Positions 1-8,598 of a DNA stretch of 61,152 nucleotides are shown here, in pieces. The stretch is from an uncultured Pseudomonadota bacterium (GTDB taxonomy: Bacteria > Pseudomonadota > Gammaproteobacteria > Steroidobacterales > Steroidobacteraceae). Position numbers and translations under genes: made by a program. Within the stretch, counting starts at the first letter, position 1; each line of letters starts with the position of its first letter. The notes beneath the pieces are model-generated. The model searched no databases. It had not been told where the DNA came from and saw nothing but the letters and a program-made list of their open reading frames with translations. The stretch covers positions 1-61,152 of the forward strand of contig CAIMCI010000401.1 of assembly GCA_903839465.1 (NCBI GenBank), read 5' to 3'.

Positions 1-222
1 CGCGGTGAAGAGCGCGGAGCCGCCGAACGCGAAGATCACCGCATTGGTATGCAGGGGTCGCAGCCGGCCGTAGGACAGCCAGGGAATATCGAAGTTGAGG
101 GCGGGAAAGAGGAGCTGCGAGGCGATCAGGACGCCGACCGTCATTCCCACGATCCCCCAGACCAGCGTCATCAGGGCGAACTGCCGGACGACCCGGTCGC
201 TATAGGTGTCTTGTTGATTCAT
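1..222 (-). CDS. ccoN: cbb3-type cytochrome c oxidase subunit I, N-terminal fragment
   Basis: CcoN is the catalytic haem-copper subunit of the high-affinity cbb3 terminal oxidase in the inner membrane. Only the first 74 codons lie in the window; the gene continues past position 1. The reading frame begins [10 protein letters not shown], runs into a first membrane helix (about residues 15-34) and then has [17 protein letters not shown], which is characteristic of the CcoN N-terminus. The ATG at 222-220 is preceded by GAGGA. I looked in 223-420 for an FNR/Anr box of the form TTGAT-N4-ATCAA and found none. Identity is confident from the motif although the gene is partial. Confidence 0.88.
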   Translation of the reverse strand, partial: MNQQDTYSDRVVRQFALMTLVWGIVGMTVGVLIASQLLFPALNFDIPWLSYGRLRPLHTNAVIFAFGGSALFTA

Positions 223-381
223 GCATTCCTCGCCGACAGGGTGGCTACTGGGCGCAGACATGCTAGGAGCGGACCGGCTTAGGCAAAATAAGTAGATACC
301 GCGCCGGACGGCGGATCGGCCGGTTGCGGCAATTGCGGATGGACGGGCGCTGACGGGCGGCGTCGCGTCGCTGTCGTCCGG

Positions 382-387
382 TATAGT
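382..387 (+). promoter_or_regulatory. possible -10 element for proBA
   Basis: TATAGT lies 33 bases ahead of the proB start and matches five of six positions of the sigma-70 -10 consensus. No convincing -35 hexamer is visible at normal spacing, so this is a weak call. Confidence 0.3.
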
Positions 388-420
388 GGCGGCCGTTCAG
401 GGGCGGTACGGCGGCGAGCG

Positions 421-1560
421 ATGTCGACGGCAGACTACAAGACCCGGGCAAAGCGCCTCGTCCAGGCCCACCGCCTGGTCGTCAAGGTCGGTTCGGCCCT
501 GCTGGTCGATGCGAAGTCCGGACGCGTCAACCGGCAGTGGCTGGAATCGCTGGCGGCGGACATCGCCCTGGCCCGCGGCCGTGGCCAGCAGGTGATCGTG
601 GTGTCTTCCGGGGCCATTGCGCTCGGCCGGCGCCAGCTCGGCCTGAAGCCCGGCCGGCTGCGCCTCGAGGAGAGCCAGGCGGCGGCTGCCGTCGGCCAGA
701 TCCGCCTCGCGCACGCCTGGAAGGAGGTCTTCGACGGCCACGAGCTCGCCGTCGCGCAGGTTCTCCTCACGCTCGGTGACACCGAGCAACGCCGGCGCTA
801 CCTCAACGCGAGGCGCACGCTCGACACGCTGCTCGGCCTCGGCGCGATCCCCGTGATCAACGAGAACGACACGGTCGCGACCGCGGAGATCCGCTACGGC
901 GATAACGACCGGCTGGCGGCGCGCGTCGCGCAGATGGCCAGCGCCGAGTGCCTGGTCCTGCTCTCGGACGTGGACGGGCTGTACACGGCCGACCCCGGTC
1001 GCGACCCGACCGCCACCTTCATTCCCGAGGTGACCGAGGTCACCGAATCGATCGAGGAAATGGCCACCGGGCCGACCTCCGGCGTGGGTTCGGGTGGCAT
1101 GGCGACCAAGGTGGCGGCGGGACGCATTGCGACGGCTGCCGGCTGCAACCTGTGCATCGCCACCGGGCGGCGCGCCCATCCGCTGCGGGCGATCGAGAAC
1201 GGGGAGCGCTGCACGTGGTTCCGGCGTACCGGTACGCCGCGCGCGGTGCGCAAGCAGTGGATAGCGGGCACGCTGCGCCCCGGTGGCCGGATGACGGTCG
1301 ACGCGGGCGCCGCGGCGGCTCTGCGCCGCGGCAAGAGCCTGTTGCCGGCCGGCGTGGTCGCGGTGGACGGCAGCTTCGAGCGCGGCGACACGGTTAGCGT
1401 CCTGGACGCCAGCGGCCGCGAAATTGCCCGCGGACTCGCGGCCTACGCCGCCGCGGACGCGAGCCGTCTCCTCGGCCGGAACAGCCGGGACATCGAGACC
1501 CTGCTCGGCTATCGTGGCCGGGAAGAGCTGATTCACCGCGACGATCTGGTGCTGTTGTGA
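421..1560 (+). CDS. proB: Glutamate 5-kinase
   Basis: ProB phosphorylates glutamate to gamma-glutamyl phosphate, the first and feedback-controlled step of proline synthesis in the cytoplasm. At 379 residues it has the full bacterial layout: an amino-acid kinase domain (about 18-265) with VKVGSALL at 21-28, SSGAIALG at 62-69, INEND at 146-150, [11 protein letters not shown] at 160-170 and [13 protein letters not shown] at 180-192, then a C-terminal PUA domain (about 283-370). Its TGA overlaps the GTG start of proA as GTGA, so the two products are probably translationally coupled. In many proteobacteria proB follows obgE; here the upstream neighbour is a divergent cbb3 oxidase gene. Confidence 0.96.
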   Translation: MSTADYKTRAKRLVQAHRLVVKVGSALLVDAKSGRVNRQWLESLAADIALARGRGQQVIVVSSGAIALGRRQLGLKPGRLRLEESQAAAAVGQIRLAHAWKEVFDGHELAVAQVLLTLGDTEQRRRYLNARRTLDTLLGLGAIPVINENDTVATAEIRYGDNDRLAARVAQMASAECLVLLSDVDGLYTADPGRDPTATFIPEVTEVTESIEEMATGPTSGVGSGGMATKVAAGRIATAAGCNLCIATGRRAHPLRAIENGERCTWFRRTGTPRAVRKQWIAGTLRPGGRMTVDAGAAAALRRGKSLLPAGVVAVDGSFERGDTVSVLDASGREIARGLAAYAAADASRLLGRNSRDIETLLGYRGREELIHRDDLVLL

Positions 1561-2849
1561 ACGATTCCGGCCACGCTGCCACGACCGAGACGGAATTGCC
1601 CGAAGTGGCCGCACTCGGGCCCCGGGCGCGCAGCGCCGCGCGGGTCCTCGCCGGGGTGCCGACGAGCGCCAAGGACGCCGCGCTGCACGCTGCGGCGGCC
1701 GCGGTGCGGTCAGGGGCGGACGCGATCCTCGCCGCCAATGCCCGGGACCTCGACCGGGCGACGCAGGCCGGTCTCGCGCCGTCGATGCTCGACCGCCTGG
1801 CTCTCAATCCGGCCCGCCTGGAAGCGGTCGCCCGCGGCCTCGAGGAGGTCGCGGCGCTCGCCGATCCCATCGGTACCGCGCTGGCCGAGTGGACCCGGCC
1901 GAACGGGCTTCGGATCACGCGCCGGCGGGTGCCGCTCGGCGTCATCGGCATCATCTATGAGAGCCGCCCGAACGTGACGGCCGATGCCGGCGCGCTGTGC
2001 CTGAAATCCGGCAACGCGGTCATCCTGCGCGGCGGATCGGAGGCGCTGGAGTCGAACCGCGCCCTGCACGAGTGCCTGGTCGAGGGTCTCCTGGCGGCCG
2101 GCCTGCCGGCGGCGGCCATCCAGCTCGTTCCGGTCCGCGACCGCGCGGTCGTCGGTGCGATGCTGGCCGGCCTCGGCGGCTCGATCGACGTGCTCGTCCC
2201 GCGCGGTGGCAAGAGCCTCGTGGCCCGCGTCAAGGCCGAGGCCCGGGTACCGGTCATCGGTCACCTCGAGGGCAATTGCCACGTCTATGTCGACGCCCAG
2301 GCCGATCCGGCCATGGCGGTCGCCATCGTGCTCAATTCCAAGCTGCGCCGCACCGGAATCTGCGGCGCCGCCGAGACGCTGCTGCTCGATGCGGCCGCAC
2401 CGGCCGCGCTGAAGGAGCAGGTCGTGCGCGCCCTGCTCGATGCCGGCTGCGAAGTGCGCGGTGACGCGGCCGTGGCCTTGCTCGATCCGCGGGTCAAGCC
2501 GGCGACCGATGCCGACTGGTCGACGGAATACCTGGCCGCCATCATCAGCGCCGCCGTCGTCGGCGGCGTGGACGGTGCGATGGCCCACATCGCCCGCCAC
2601 GGTTCGTCGCACACCGAATCGATCGTCACCGCCGACGAGGCGGCCGCCGCGCGGTTTCTGGCCGGTGTCGACAGCGCGATCGTCCTTCACAACGCCTCGA
2701 CCCAGTTCGCCGACGGCGGTGAGTTCGGGATGGGGGCCGAGATCGGGATCTCGACCGACCGCTTCCACGCCCGCGGCCCGGTCGGCGTCGAGCAGCTGAC
2801 GAGCTACAAGTACGAAGTCCGCGGCAGCGGCCAGGTGCGCAAGCCCTAG
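1557..2849 (+). CDS. proA: Glutamate-5-semialdehyde dehydrogenase (gamma-glutamyl phosphate reductase)
   Basis: ProA reduces gamma-glutamyl phosphate with NADPH to glutamate 5-semialdehyde, the second step of proline synthesis. The 430-residue protein has the expected length. It shows the family segments [16 protein letters not shown] (126-141), [12 protein letters not shown] (149-160), and the catalytic cysteine in [13 protein letters not shown], which I place at C269. The C-terminus has [18 protein letters not shown], also typical. The start is a GTG that overlaps the proB stop by four bases. The gene ends 19 bases before the convergent molybdenum-cofactor operon, with no clear terminator between them. 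Confidence 0.96.
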   Translation: MNDSGHAATTETELPEVAALGPRARSAARVLAGVPTSAKDAALHAAAAAVRSGADAILAANARDLDRATQAGLAPSMLDRLALNPARLEAVARGLEEVAALADPIGTALAEWTRPNGLRITRRRVPLGVIGIIYESRPNVTADAGALCLKSGNAVILRGGSEALESNRALHECLVEGLLAAGLPAAAIQLVPVRDRAVVGAMLAGLGGSIDVLVPRGGKSLVARVKAEARVPVIGHLEGNCHVYVDAQADPAMAVAIVLNSKLRRTGICGAAETLLLDAAAPAALKEQVVRALLDAGCEVRGDAAVALLDPRVKPATDADWSTEYLAAIISAAVVGGVDGAMAHIARHGSSHTESIVTADEAAAARFLAGVDSAIVLHNASTQFADGGEFGMGAEIGISTDRFHARGPVGVEQLTSYKYEVRGSGQVRKP

Positions 2850-2868
2850 CCTGAATCCGCTCGCGCCG

Positions 2869-4467
2869 TCAGGCGTCGGAGTCGGCGCCGATCGCGGCGC
2901 CGGCTTCGGCGAGATACGCCTCGAGCCCGCCTTCCAGCGACCAGACCGTCTGCAGTCCGCGGGCGCGCAGCGCCTCGGTCGTGCCGCGGCTGCGGCTGCC
3001 CCTGGCGCACATCAGCACCGTGCGGCCGCGGCCCTCGATGATCTCCGGGTGATCGAGCAGGCGCTGCATGGGCACGTGCACGCTGGCCACGGGCGGCGGC
3101 CGGCCCGCGACCTCGTCGTCGTTGCGGATGTCGACGAGGAGGTAACCGGCCGCGGCGACCTCGTCGAGGGACGCGAATCGCAACTCGACCGACTCGGCAG
3201 GTTGCTGCCCGAGGCGCACGCAGCCCTGGCTGCAGGCGCGGTTCCGCGGTGCCCTGAGGCGCCGCGTCTCGAGGCTCAGGAGGTCGACCAGCAGCACTTC
3301 GTCGGTCAGTGTGCCCGGCAGGTCGAGCAGGAGCTTGAGCGTTTCCATCGCCTGCAGGCTGCCCAGCACGCCGGGCACCGGCCCGAGGACGCCCGCCTCG
3401 GCGCAGTTGCCGACCACGCCGTCGGGTGTGGCGGTTTCCCAGACGCAGCGCAGGCAGCTGCCCGCGCCGCCACCGCGCACGACCTGCAGCTGGCCCTCGT
3501 ACTGGTAGATGCTCGCAAATACCGCCGCGACCCCGGCCTGCCGGGCGGCATCGTGGACCGCGAAGGCAGTCGCGAAATTGTCGCTGCAATCGACGACGAC
3601 ATCGTAGTCGCCGACCAGCGGCGCGAGGCTGGCCGCCGTTGCCCGCTCGACGAACGGCCGCACGTCGACGTCGGGGTTCAGGGCGCGCAGGCGGCGGGTC
3701 GCGAGCAGCGCCTTCGGCTGACCGACGTCACCCAGCGCGTAGAGCGTCTGCCGGTGCAGATTGCTCGGCGAGAGCGTGTCGCCGTCCATGATGCCGAGCA
3801 CGCCGACGCCGGCGCCAGCGAGGTAGCCGAGCACGGGCACGCCGAGGCCACCGGCGCCGACCACGAGAACGCGCGCGCGGCGCAGCCGCTCCTGGCCGGC
3901 CTCACCGATCTCACGCAGCTGCTTCTGGCGTGAATAGTCGCTCGGTGGCAGCACCGCGGCCGGGGCGTGCGGCTGCGCATGCCCGTGGTCGTGACCCTGG
4001 TGATGGGCGTGGTCGTGCTGGCCGCCGGCCGCGGTCGGCTGCGCGCAGCGCTCGCAGTTCACCCAGCCGGAGTCACCGCCCGCGTAGTGCTCCTTCTTCC
4101 AGATCGGGACGCGGTGCTTGACCTCGTCGATCACGTAGCGGCAGGCCGCGAAGGCCTCGGCACGGTGCGGCGCGGACACGCCGACCCACACGGCGAGTTC
4201 GCCGAGCGAGAGCGCCCCGATGCGATGCACGCAGCGGACATGGCGGACGCCGAAGCGGCGCAGGGCCTCGGCGACGATCCGTTCACCCTCGCGCACCGCG
4301 AGGTCGACGTACGCTTCGTAGTCCAGGCCGAGCACGCGCTGGCCTTCGTTTTCGTCGCGCACCCAGCCTTCGAAGCTGACAAATCCGCCGCACGCGGGAT
4401 CGGCGACCCGGCCCGTCTCGGCTGCGGGGTCGACCGGCTTGCTGGCGAAGGAAAACGTCGCGGCCAC
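2869..4467 (-). CDS. MoaE-MoeB-rhodanese triple fusion (molybdopterin synthase large subunit / MoaD-activating E1 / sulfurtransferase)
   Basis: One 532-residue frame carries three normally separate functions. Residues 1-137 are MoaE, the large subunit that makes the molybdopterin dithiolene, with the active-site lysine motif VPIWKKEH (120-127). Residues 177-417 are a MoeB/ThiF-type E1 that adenylates the MoaD C-terminus: GAGGLG at 204-209, DGD at 228-230, NLHRQ at 236-240, K252, and C355 in NCAEAGV. Residues 424-520 are a rhodanese domain with active loop CARGSR starting at C487. A linker at 138-168 has CERC followed by eight histidines. Probable zinc cysteines are C338/C341 and C412/C416; the second pair is CX3C rather than the usual CX2C. 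The GTG start lies three bases after the moaD stop. There is no stop or frameshift between domains. Confidence 0.93.
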   Translation of the reverse strand: MAATFSFASKPVDPAAETGRVADPACGGFVSFEGWVRDENEGQRVLGLDYEAYVDLAVREGERIVAEALRRFGVRHVRCVHRIGALSLGELAVWVGVSAPHRAEAFAACRYVIDEVKHRVPIWKKEHYAGGDSGWVNCERCAQPTAAGGQHDHAHHQGHDHGHAQPHAPAAVLPPSDYSRQKQLREIGEAGQERLRRARVLVVGAGGLGVPVLGYLAGAGVGVLGIMDGDTLSPSNLHRQTLYALGDVGQPKALLATRRLRALNPDVDVRPFVERATAASLAPLVGDYDVVVDCSDNFATAFAVHDAARQAGVAAVFASIYQYEGQLQVVRGGGAGSCLRCVWETATPDGVVGNCAEAGVLGPVPGVLGSLQAMETLKLLLDLPGTLTDEVLLVDLLSLETRRLRAPRNRACSQGCVRLGQQPAESVELRFASLDEVAAAGYLLVDIRNDDEVAGRPPPVASVHVPMQRLLDHPEIIEGRGRTVLMCARGSRSRGTTEALRARGLQTVWSLEGGLEAYLAEAGAAIGADSDA

Positions 4468-4470
4468 GGC

Positions 4471-4713
4471 TCAGCCCCCGGCGACGGGCGGGATGTAGAC
4501 GATCTCGTCGCCGTCGTTCAGGACCGAGGCCCACGGCGCGAACTCGCCGTTGATGGCGACCTTCATCAGGCTCTCGGCCAGCGTGAAACCGTGGCGCGCG
4601 GTCAGTTCGGCATAGAGCGCGGCGGCGGTCTGGGCCCTCGTCGTCACGGTCTCCCGGCTCGCGCGGGCCTGTTCACGCAGGATCGCGTAGTACTGCACGT
4701 GGACGGTCGTCAC
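4471..4713 (-). CDS. moaD: MoaD, molybdopterin synthase small subunit (sulfur carrier)
   Basis: MoaD is a ubiquitin-fold sulfur carrier. Its C-terminal Gly-Gly is adenylated by MoeB, converted to thiocarboxylate, and inserted into the MoaE active site. The 80-residue product starts [16 protein letters not shown] and ends PPVAGG, with the required terminal di-glycine; [10 protein letters not shown] just before it is typical. The GTG start at 4713-4711 overlaps the TGA of the upstream moaC-mobA gene as GTGA. The stop is followed after three bases by the moaE-moeB-rhodanese gene, so the carrier is encoded immediately ahead of both enzymes that use it. Longer in-frame extensions upstream are shadow sequence of the moaC-mobA gene. 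Confidence 0.93.
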   Translation of the reverse strand: MTTVHVQYYAILREQARASRETVTTRAQTAAALYAELTARHGFTLAESLMKVAINGEFAPWASVLNDGDEIVYIPPVAGG

Positions 4714-5777
4714 GGGCCCGGCCTCGAGCCGAGGGCGCGCGCCGCCGCCGCGTACTCGTCCGGCGTGTTGATGTTGTCGAGCGCATCGGCCGCCGCCAGC
4801 GGCACGAGGCGCGTGCGTGCCTGCTTCAGGAACCTGCGCGGGCAGCGCTCGCCGCGGGCGAGCGCTGCCGCGAGGTCGGCCGCGGCCGAGGGCTCCCAGA
4901 TCGCGCAGAGGGGTTCGGCAAGTCCGTCGTGGGCGCTGGCGTAGGCGGTCGCCTGGGCGCCCGCATCGCGGTTGCGCACAAGGTCGCGCAGCGTTGCTTC
5001 GGTCAGGAACGGCAGGTCGACCGCTACTACCAGGAAGGCCCGGTCGGGGTGGGCGGCAAAGGCCGCGGCGATGCCGGCGGCGGGGCCCTGGTCCGCGGCC
5101 TGATCGACGATCTGGCGGTAGTGGCGGCGGGTATCGTCGGCGGTCTGGTCGGGCTGCACGGACACGAAGACCTCGTCGACGACCGACGCCAGCAGCCGGT
5201 GCACGCGCGCGAGCTGGGCTTCGCCCGCGTAGGCAAGCGCCGCCTTGTCGGTTGCCATGCGGCGGCTCTTGCCGCCGGCGAGCACGAGGCCGGCAAGGCG
5301 CGCCGTTTGACTGGCGTAGTCGGACTTGCCGCCGGTCTTGGCAACGAGGCGGGTGTCGGCGATGACGATATCGTGGGAGAGCGCCTTGCACATGTCGTAG
5401 ATCGTCAGGGCGGCGACCGATGCACCGGTCAGTGCCTCCATCTCGACACCCGTCTTGTGCGTCACGCCGACCGTGCAGCGGATGACGAGCTCATCGCCGG
5501 CGGGTTCGATCTCTATCCGGCATTTCTCGAGTCCCAGCGGGTGGCAGAACGGGATCAGTTCGTGGGTGCGCTTGGCGGCCATCGTGCCGGCGATGATCGC
5601 CGTGTGGAAAACCGGCCCCTTGGCCGTCGCGAAGCCGGCGGCGGCGAGCTGCTCGCGCACGGCAGCGGGCAGCCGGACGCGGGCCTCGGCCACCGCCGTG
5701 CGCGCGGTGACCGCCTTGGCGCCGACGTCGACCATGGTCGGGCGGTTCTCGCCGTCTACGTGGGTGAAGGAACTCAT
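4710..5777 (-). CDS. MoaC-MobA fusion (cyclic pyranopterin monophosphate synthase / Mo-cofactor guanylyltransferase)
   Basis: The N-terminal half (about 1-158) is MoaC, which with MoaA turns GTP into cyclic pyranopterin monophosphate. It has MVDVGAK (15-21), CHPL (78-81) and [19 protein letters not shown], where D128 and K131 fall at the numbers of the known catalytic residues of E. coli MoaC. The C-terminal half (about 162-350) is MobA, which attaches GMP to the finished cofactor: [14 protein letters not shown] (166-179), VDLPFL around 253-258 and DNINTPDEY (334-342). The two enzymes act at opposite ends of the pathway, so the fusion does not join consecutive steps. The gene starts 22 bases after moaA and overlaps moaD by four bases. 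Confidence 0.94.
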   Translation of the reverse strand: MSSFTHVDGENRPTMVDVGAKAVTARTAVAEARVRLPAAVREQLAAAGFATAKGPVFHTAIIAGTMAAKRTHELIPFCHPLGLEKCRIEIEPAGDELVIRCTVGVTHKTGVEMEALTGASVAALTIYDMCKALSHDIVIADTRLVAKTGGKSDYASQTARLAGLVLAGGKSRRMATDKAALAYAGEAQLARVHRLLASVVDEVFVSVQPDQTADDTRRHYRQIVDQAADQGPAAGIAAAFAAHPDRAFLVVAVDLPFLTEATLRDLVRNRDAGAQATAYASAHDGLAEPLCAIWEPSAAADLAAALARGERCPRRFLKQARTRLVPLAAADALDNINTPDEYAAAARALGSRPGP

Positions 5778-5799
5778 GGCGGCTTCCGTGCGGCGGGGT

Positions 5800-6867
5800 T
5801 CAGCCGCCGATGTGGTACATCTCGACCTTGGGCAGTGTGCCGCGGCGCGAGGCCTCGCGTTCCTCGGAGTAGCGGTCGGTGCGCAGGCGCCAGCGTTCCG
5901 CGATTATCGCCCTCAACGTGTCGTCGTCCGCGCCGCCACGCAGCGCGGCGCGCAGGTCGAGCCCTTCGGTCGCGAAGAGGCACGTGTAGAGCGTGCCGTT
6001 CGATGACAGGCGGGCCCGGCTGCAGTCGCCGCAGAACGGCTGGCTGACCGAGGAAATGAAGCCCACTTCGCCCGCGCCGTCGTCGAAGCGGTAGCGTTCG
6101 GCGACCTCGCCCGGGTAGTTCTGCGGCACGGCCGACAGCGGCCAGCGCGCGTGGATCGCGTCGCGCAGGGCCGCCGAGGCGACCACGGCGGCAGGATCCC
6201 AGGCATTACGGTTGCCGACATCCATGTACTCGATGAAGCGCACGATGACGCCGGTGCCCCGGAAGTGCTCGACCAGGTCGAGCACGGTCTGATCGTTGAT
6301 CCCCGCCTGCACGACGGCATTGACCTTGATCGGCAGAAGGCCGGCGAGCCGTGCCGCCTCGATGCCCTCGAGGACGGCCTCGACGCTGCCGAGGCCGCCG
6401 CTCATGCGCGCGAAGACCGCCGGGTCCAGGCTGTCGAGGCTGATCGTGACGCGCTTGAGGCCGTTGGCGGCCAGTTCCTCGGCGTGGCGCGCGAGCAGCA
6501 CGCCATTGGTCGTCAGTGCCACGTCCTCGACGCCCGGCAAGGTCGTCAGGTCGCCGACCAGTTCGGCGAGATTGGCGCGCAGCAGCGGTTCGCCACCGGT
6601 CAGGCGGAGCTTGACGACCCCGAGCGCGACGAACTGCCGGGCCAGGCGGACGATCTCGGGGAATGACAGCCGCTCGTCGGAACGCAGGAACCGGTAGTTG
6701 TCGTGGAACTCCGCTTTCGGCATGCAGTAGGGGCAGCGGAAGTTGCAGCGGTCCATGACCGAGATGCGCAGGTCGTGCAGCGGCCGCCCGTGGCGGTCGG
6801 CCGGGCCGCGCAGGCGCGCCGGGAGCGAGGCGCCACCGGGGCCCGTCAGCGTGAATTCGCGAGTCAT
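5800..6867 (-). CDS. moaA: GTP 3',8-cyclase
   Basis: MoaA is the radical-SAM enzyme that converts GTP to 3',8-cyclo-dihydro-GTP, the first committed step of molybdenum-cofactor synthesis. The 355-residue protein has the radical-SAM cluster C41-x3-C45-x2-C48 (CNFRCPYC), GGEP at 91-94, the second 4Fe-4S cluster cysteines C279, C282 and C296 in the C-terminal domain, and a C-terminal Gly-Gly (HIGG), which this enzyme needs for activity. I chose the ATG at 6867-6865 because it gives the normal length; the longer open frame upstream is moeA shadow. Its start lies next to the moeA stop, indicating tight co-expression. Confidence 0.95.
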   Translation of the reverse strand: MTREFTLTGPGGASLPARLRGPADRHGRPLHDLRISVMDRCNFRCPYCMPKAEFHDNYRFLRSDERLSFPEIVRLARQFVALGVVKLRLTGGEPLLRANLAELVGDLTTLPGVEDVALTTNGVLLARHAEELAANGLKRVTISLDSLDPAVFARMSGGLGSVEAVLEGIEAARLAGLLPIKVNAVVQAGINDQTVLDLVEHFRGTGVIVRFIEYMDVGNRNAWDPAAVVASAALRDAIHARWPLSAVPQNYPGEVAERYRFDDGAGEVGFISSVSQPFCGDCSRARLSSNGTLYTCLFATEGLDLRAALRGGADDDTLRAIIAERWRLRTDRYSEEREASRRGTLPKVEMYHIGG

Positions 6868-6868
6868 G

Positions 6869-8065
6869 TCACCAATGATAGATCGGGACGGGCGTGCCGT
6901 GTTCCGCTGTCTGCCCCGGGCCGACCTCGACGAAGCCCGCCGTCCGGGCGAGCGAGGAGAAGTCGCCGGAGCCGTGCGTCGGGTGCGGCACCGCCCGCGG
7001 CCCGCCGGCTCCGGCAACGAGGTCGACGGGCATGAAGAACGCGAGGCCGGCGGGCGCCTGGATCCGCCCGTCCAGTGCAACGAGCGCGGGTGCCGCCGGG
7101 GCGGCGCCTTCGTAGGCCGCCAGCGCCGGCAGGACGTAACGGACAAGGCAGGTCAGGGTCGAGACCGGGTTGCCGGGCAGCCCGAACACGAGTTGGCCGG
7201 CCGGACCCCGCCCGAACCACAGCGGGCGGCCCGGCCGCTGCGCGACCTTATGGAAGACCTTCACGACCCCGTTGGCCTCGAGCGCGGCCGGCACGTAGTC
7301 GAAGCGGCCGGCAGAAACGCCGCCCGACAGGATCACGACATCGTGGGCGGCCAGCAGTTCGCCGAGACGTGCCGTCAGGAGCGGCAGGTCGTCGGGCAGG
7401 TGCCGGTCCACGGTGTCGTGGTGGCCGCGGGCCGAGAGCGCCGCGAGTATCCCGTAGACGTTCGAGCGGCGAACCTGCCAGGGCAGCGGCACCGTCCCGG
7501 GGTCGACGAGTTCATCGCCGGTCGAGACGACGGCGAGGCGCGGCCGGCGGCCGACCGGTACCCGGGCGAACCCCGCGGCCGCCAGGATCGCCAGTTCCGG
7601 CGCGCGCAGGCGCGTCCCCCGCTGCAGCACGCGGGTGCCGGCCGCCTGGTCGAGGCCGCGCCGGTGGATGTTGAGGCCGGCGCTGACGGCGAGATCCTCG
7701 GCCACGGTCGCGTAGCCCGCCTCCAGCGCGAGGCGCTCGACCGGGATGACCGCATCCGCACCGTCCGGCAGGGCGGCGCCGGTCATGATCTCGATGCAGT
7801 CACCGTCCGCCGCGAGCGGCCTCGGCTCACTTCCTGCCCCTTGCGTATGCGCGACACGGAAGCGGCGCCCGCCCGCCGCGTAGGCGGACGAGCGCAGCGC
7901 GATGCCGTCCATGGCGACGCGATCGAACGGTGGCTGGTCGATGTCGGTGTGCGCATCCTCGGCGAGCACGCGCCCGTGCGCCGAACGCAGGGGCACGTGC
8001 TCGATCCGCGGCGTCGCCCCGAGCTGCGCGAGGACCGCCTGCTCGGCGTCCCGGGGCAGGAACAT
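6869..8065 (-). CDS. moeA: Molybdopterin molybdenumtransferase
   Basis: MoeA inserts molybdenum into molybdopterin, normally from the adenylated intermediate made by MogA. The 398-residue protein carries the family blocks: DQPPFDRVAMDGIA near residue 43, the IMTGAALPDGADAVIPVE block near 94, STGDEL, LSGGVSAGRFDYV, GLPGNPVS and PTHGSGDFSSLA near the C-terminus. The ATG at 8065-8063 overlaps by one base the TGA of the preceding small secreted-protein gene (TGATG), so the two are probably translationally coupled. No mogA/moaB or modABC is seen in the window, so the adenylation step and molybdate uptake must be encoded elsewhere or be met by other proteins. Confidence 0.94.
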   Translation of the reverse strand: MFLPRDAEQAVLAQLGATPRIEHVPLRSAHGRVLAEDAHTDIDQPPFDRVAMDGIALRSSAYAAGGRRFRVAHTQGAGSEPRPLAADGDCIEIMTGAALPDGADAVIPVERLALEAGYATVAEDLAVSAGLNIHRRGLDQAAGTRVLQRGTRLRAPELAILAAAGFARVPVGRRPRLAVVSTGDELVDPGTVPLPWQVRRSNVYGILAALSARGHHDTVDRHLPDDLPLLTARLGELLAAHDVVILSGGVSAGRFDYVPAALEANGVVKVFHKVAQRPGRPLWFGRGPAGQLVFGLPGNPVSTLTCLVRYVLPALAAYEGAAPAAPALVALDGRIQAPAGLAFFMPVDLVAGAGGPRAVPHPTHGSGDFSSLARTAGFVEVGPGQTAEHGTPVPIYHW

Positions 8066-8457
8066 CAGTTCTTCGGTGCCGCCGCTTTCGCCTTGTAGGC
8101 ACGCAGCTGCACGTTGAACCGCTCGGCAACGGCCGCCTTGTCCGCCTCGGCCGCATCGACCTTCTTCTGTGCCGCGGCCTGGACCGCCGCCAGCGTTTCC
8201 TTCTCCTTGTCGGAGTACTGCTTCTTCGGGTCGAACTTCGGCGTCTCGGCCATCACGCAGTCGGTGAACGCATCGGTCTGCGCGATGAACTCCTTGACGC
8301 TCTTCTGTCCGGCGACCATTTCTTCCAGAGACGCGGTCGTGCCATCCGGAAAGGTCCCGGGCGCCGTCGGCGCAAGGCAGGCAGCATTGCTGACGCCGGC
8401 GCCGAGCAGGACTACGAGGCCGCAAAGGGCGGTGAGGGAGCGGGTTCGCGACAGCAT
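8065..8457 (-). CDS. Small secreted protein of unknown function heading the molybdenum-cofactor operon
   Basis: I do not recognise a named family. The 130-residue product starts MLSRTRSLTALC and has a clear Sec signal peptide with likely cleavage after GVSNA (about residue 25). The mature part has two cysteines (C27 and C67), which could form a disulfide, a block PDGTTASLEEM, and a lysine/alanine-rich helical stretch (about 78-125) that may form a coiled coil. It is probably periplasmic. The ATG at 8457-8455 has GGGGA five bases upstream, and its stop overlaps the moeA start. Its job in relation to cofactor synthesis is not evident: MoeA is cytoplasmic, this protein is exported. Confidence 0.75.
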   Translation of the reverse strand: MLSRTRSLTALCGLVVLLGAGVSNAACLAPTAPGTFPDGTTASLEEMVAGQKSVKEFIAQTDAFTDCVMAETPKFDPKKQYSDKEKETLAAVQAAAQKKVDAAEADKAAVAERFNVQLRAYKAKAAAPKN

Positions 8458-8529
8458 GAAAATCCCCGAATGTGAGTAGTGGGCCCGCTCTCGGCGGGTA
8501 CCCCGCCATCTTAAATGCCCGGCCCGCTG

Positions 8530-8551
8530 TTGTGTAATTCGCGACTCACAA
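8530..8551. promoter_or_regulatory. Inverted repeat between the Mo-cofactor operon and the SulP gene
   Basis: TTGTG and CACAA form a 5-base inverted repeat separated by 12 bases in the short divergent intergenic region. On the minus strand ATTACA (8541-8536) and TTTAAG sit about 17 bases apart and could be the operon promoter, so the repeat would overlap its -35. It does not fit a CRP site, whose spacer is six bases. The call is tentative. Confidence 0.3.
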
Positions 8552-8598
8552 TTCCGGCCGGAGAAAGTCCTTTCGTGGTCGGCCGGGCTACCGATACC

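Noticed and set aside
223-420. FNR/Anr box ahead of ccoN
   Set aside because: Searched because cbb3 operons are often under such control; no TTGAT-N4-ATCAA-like site was found.
8458-8598. Moco riboswitch ahead of the Mo-cofactor operon
   Set aside because: The leader before the first gene is too short and shows only simple repeats, no room for the large Moco RNA structure.
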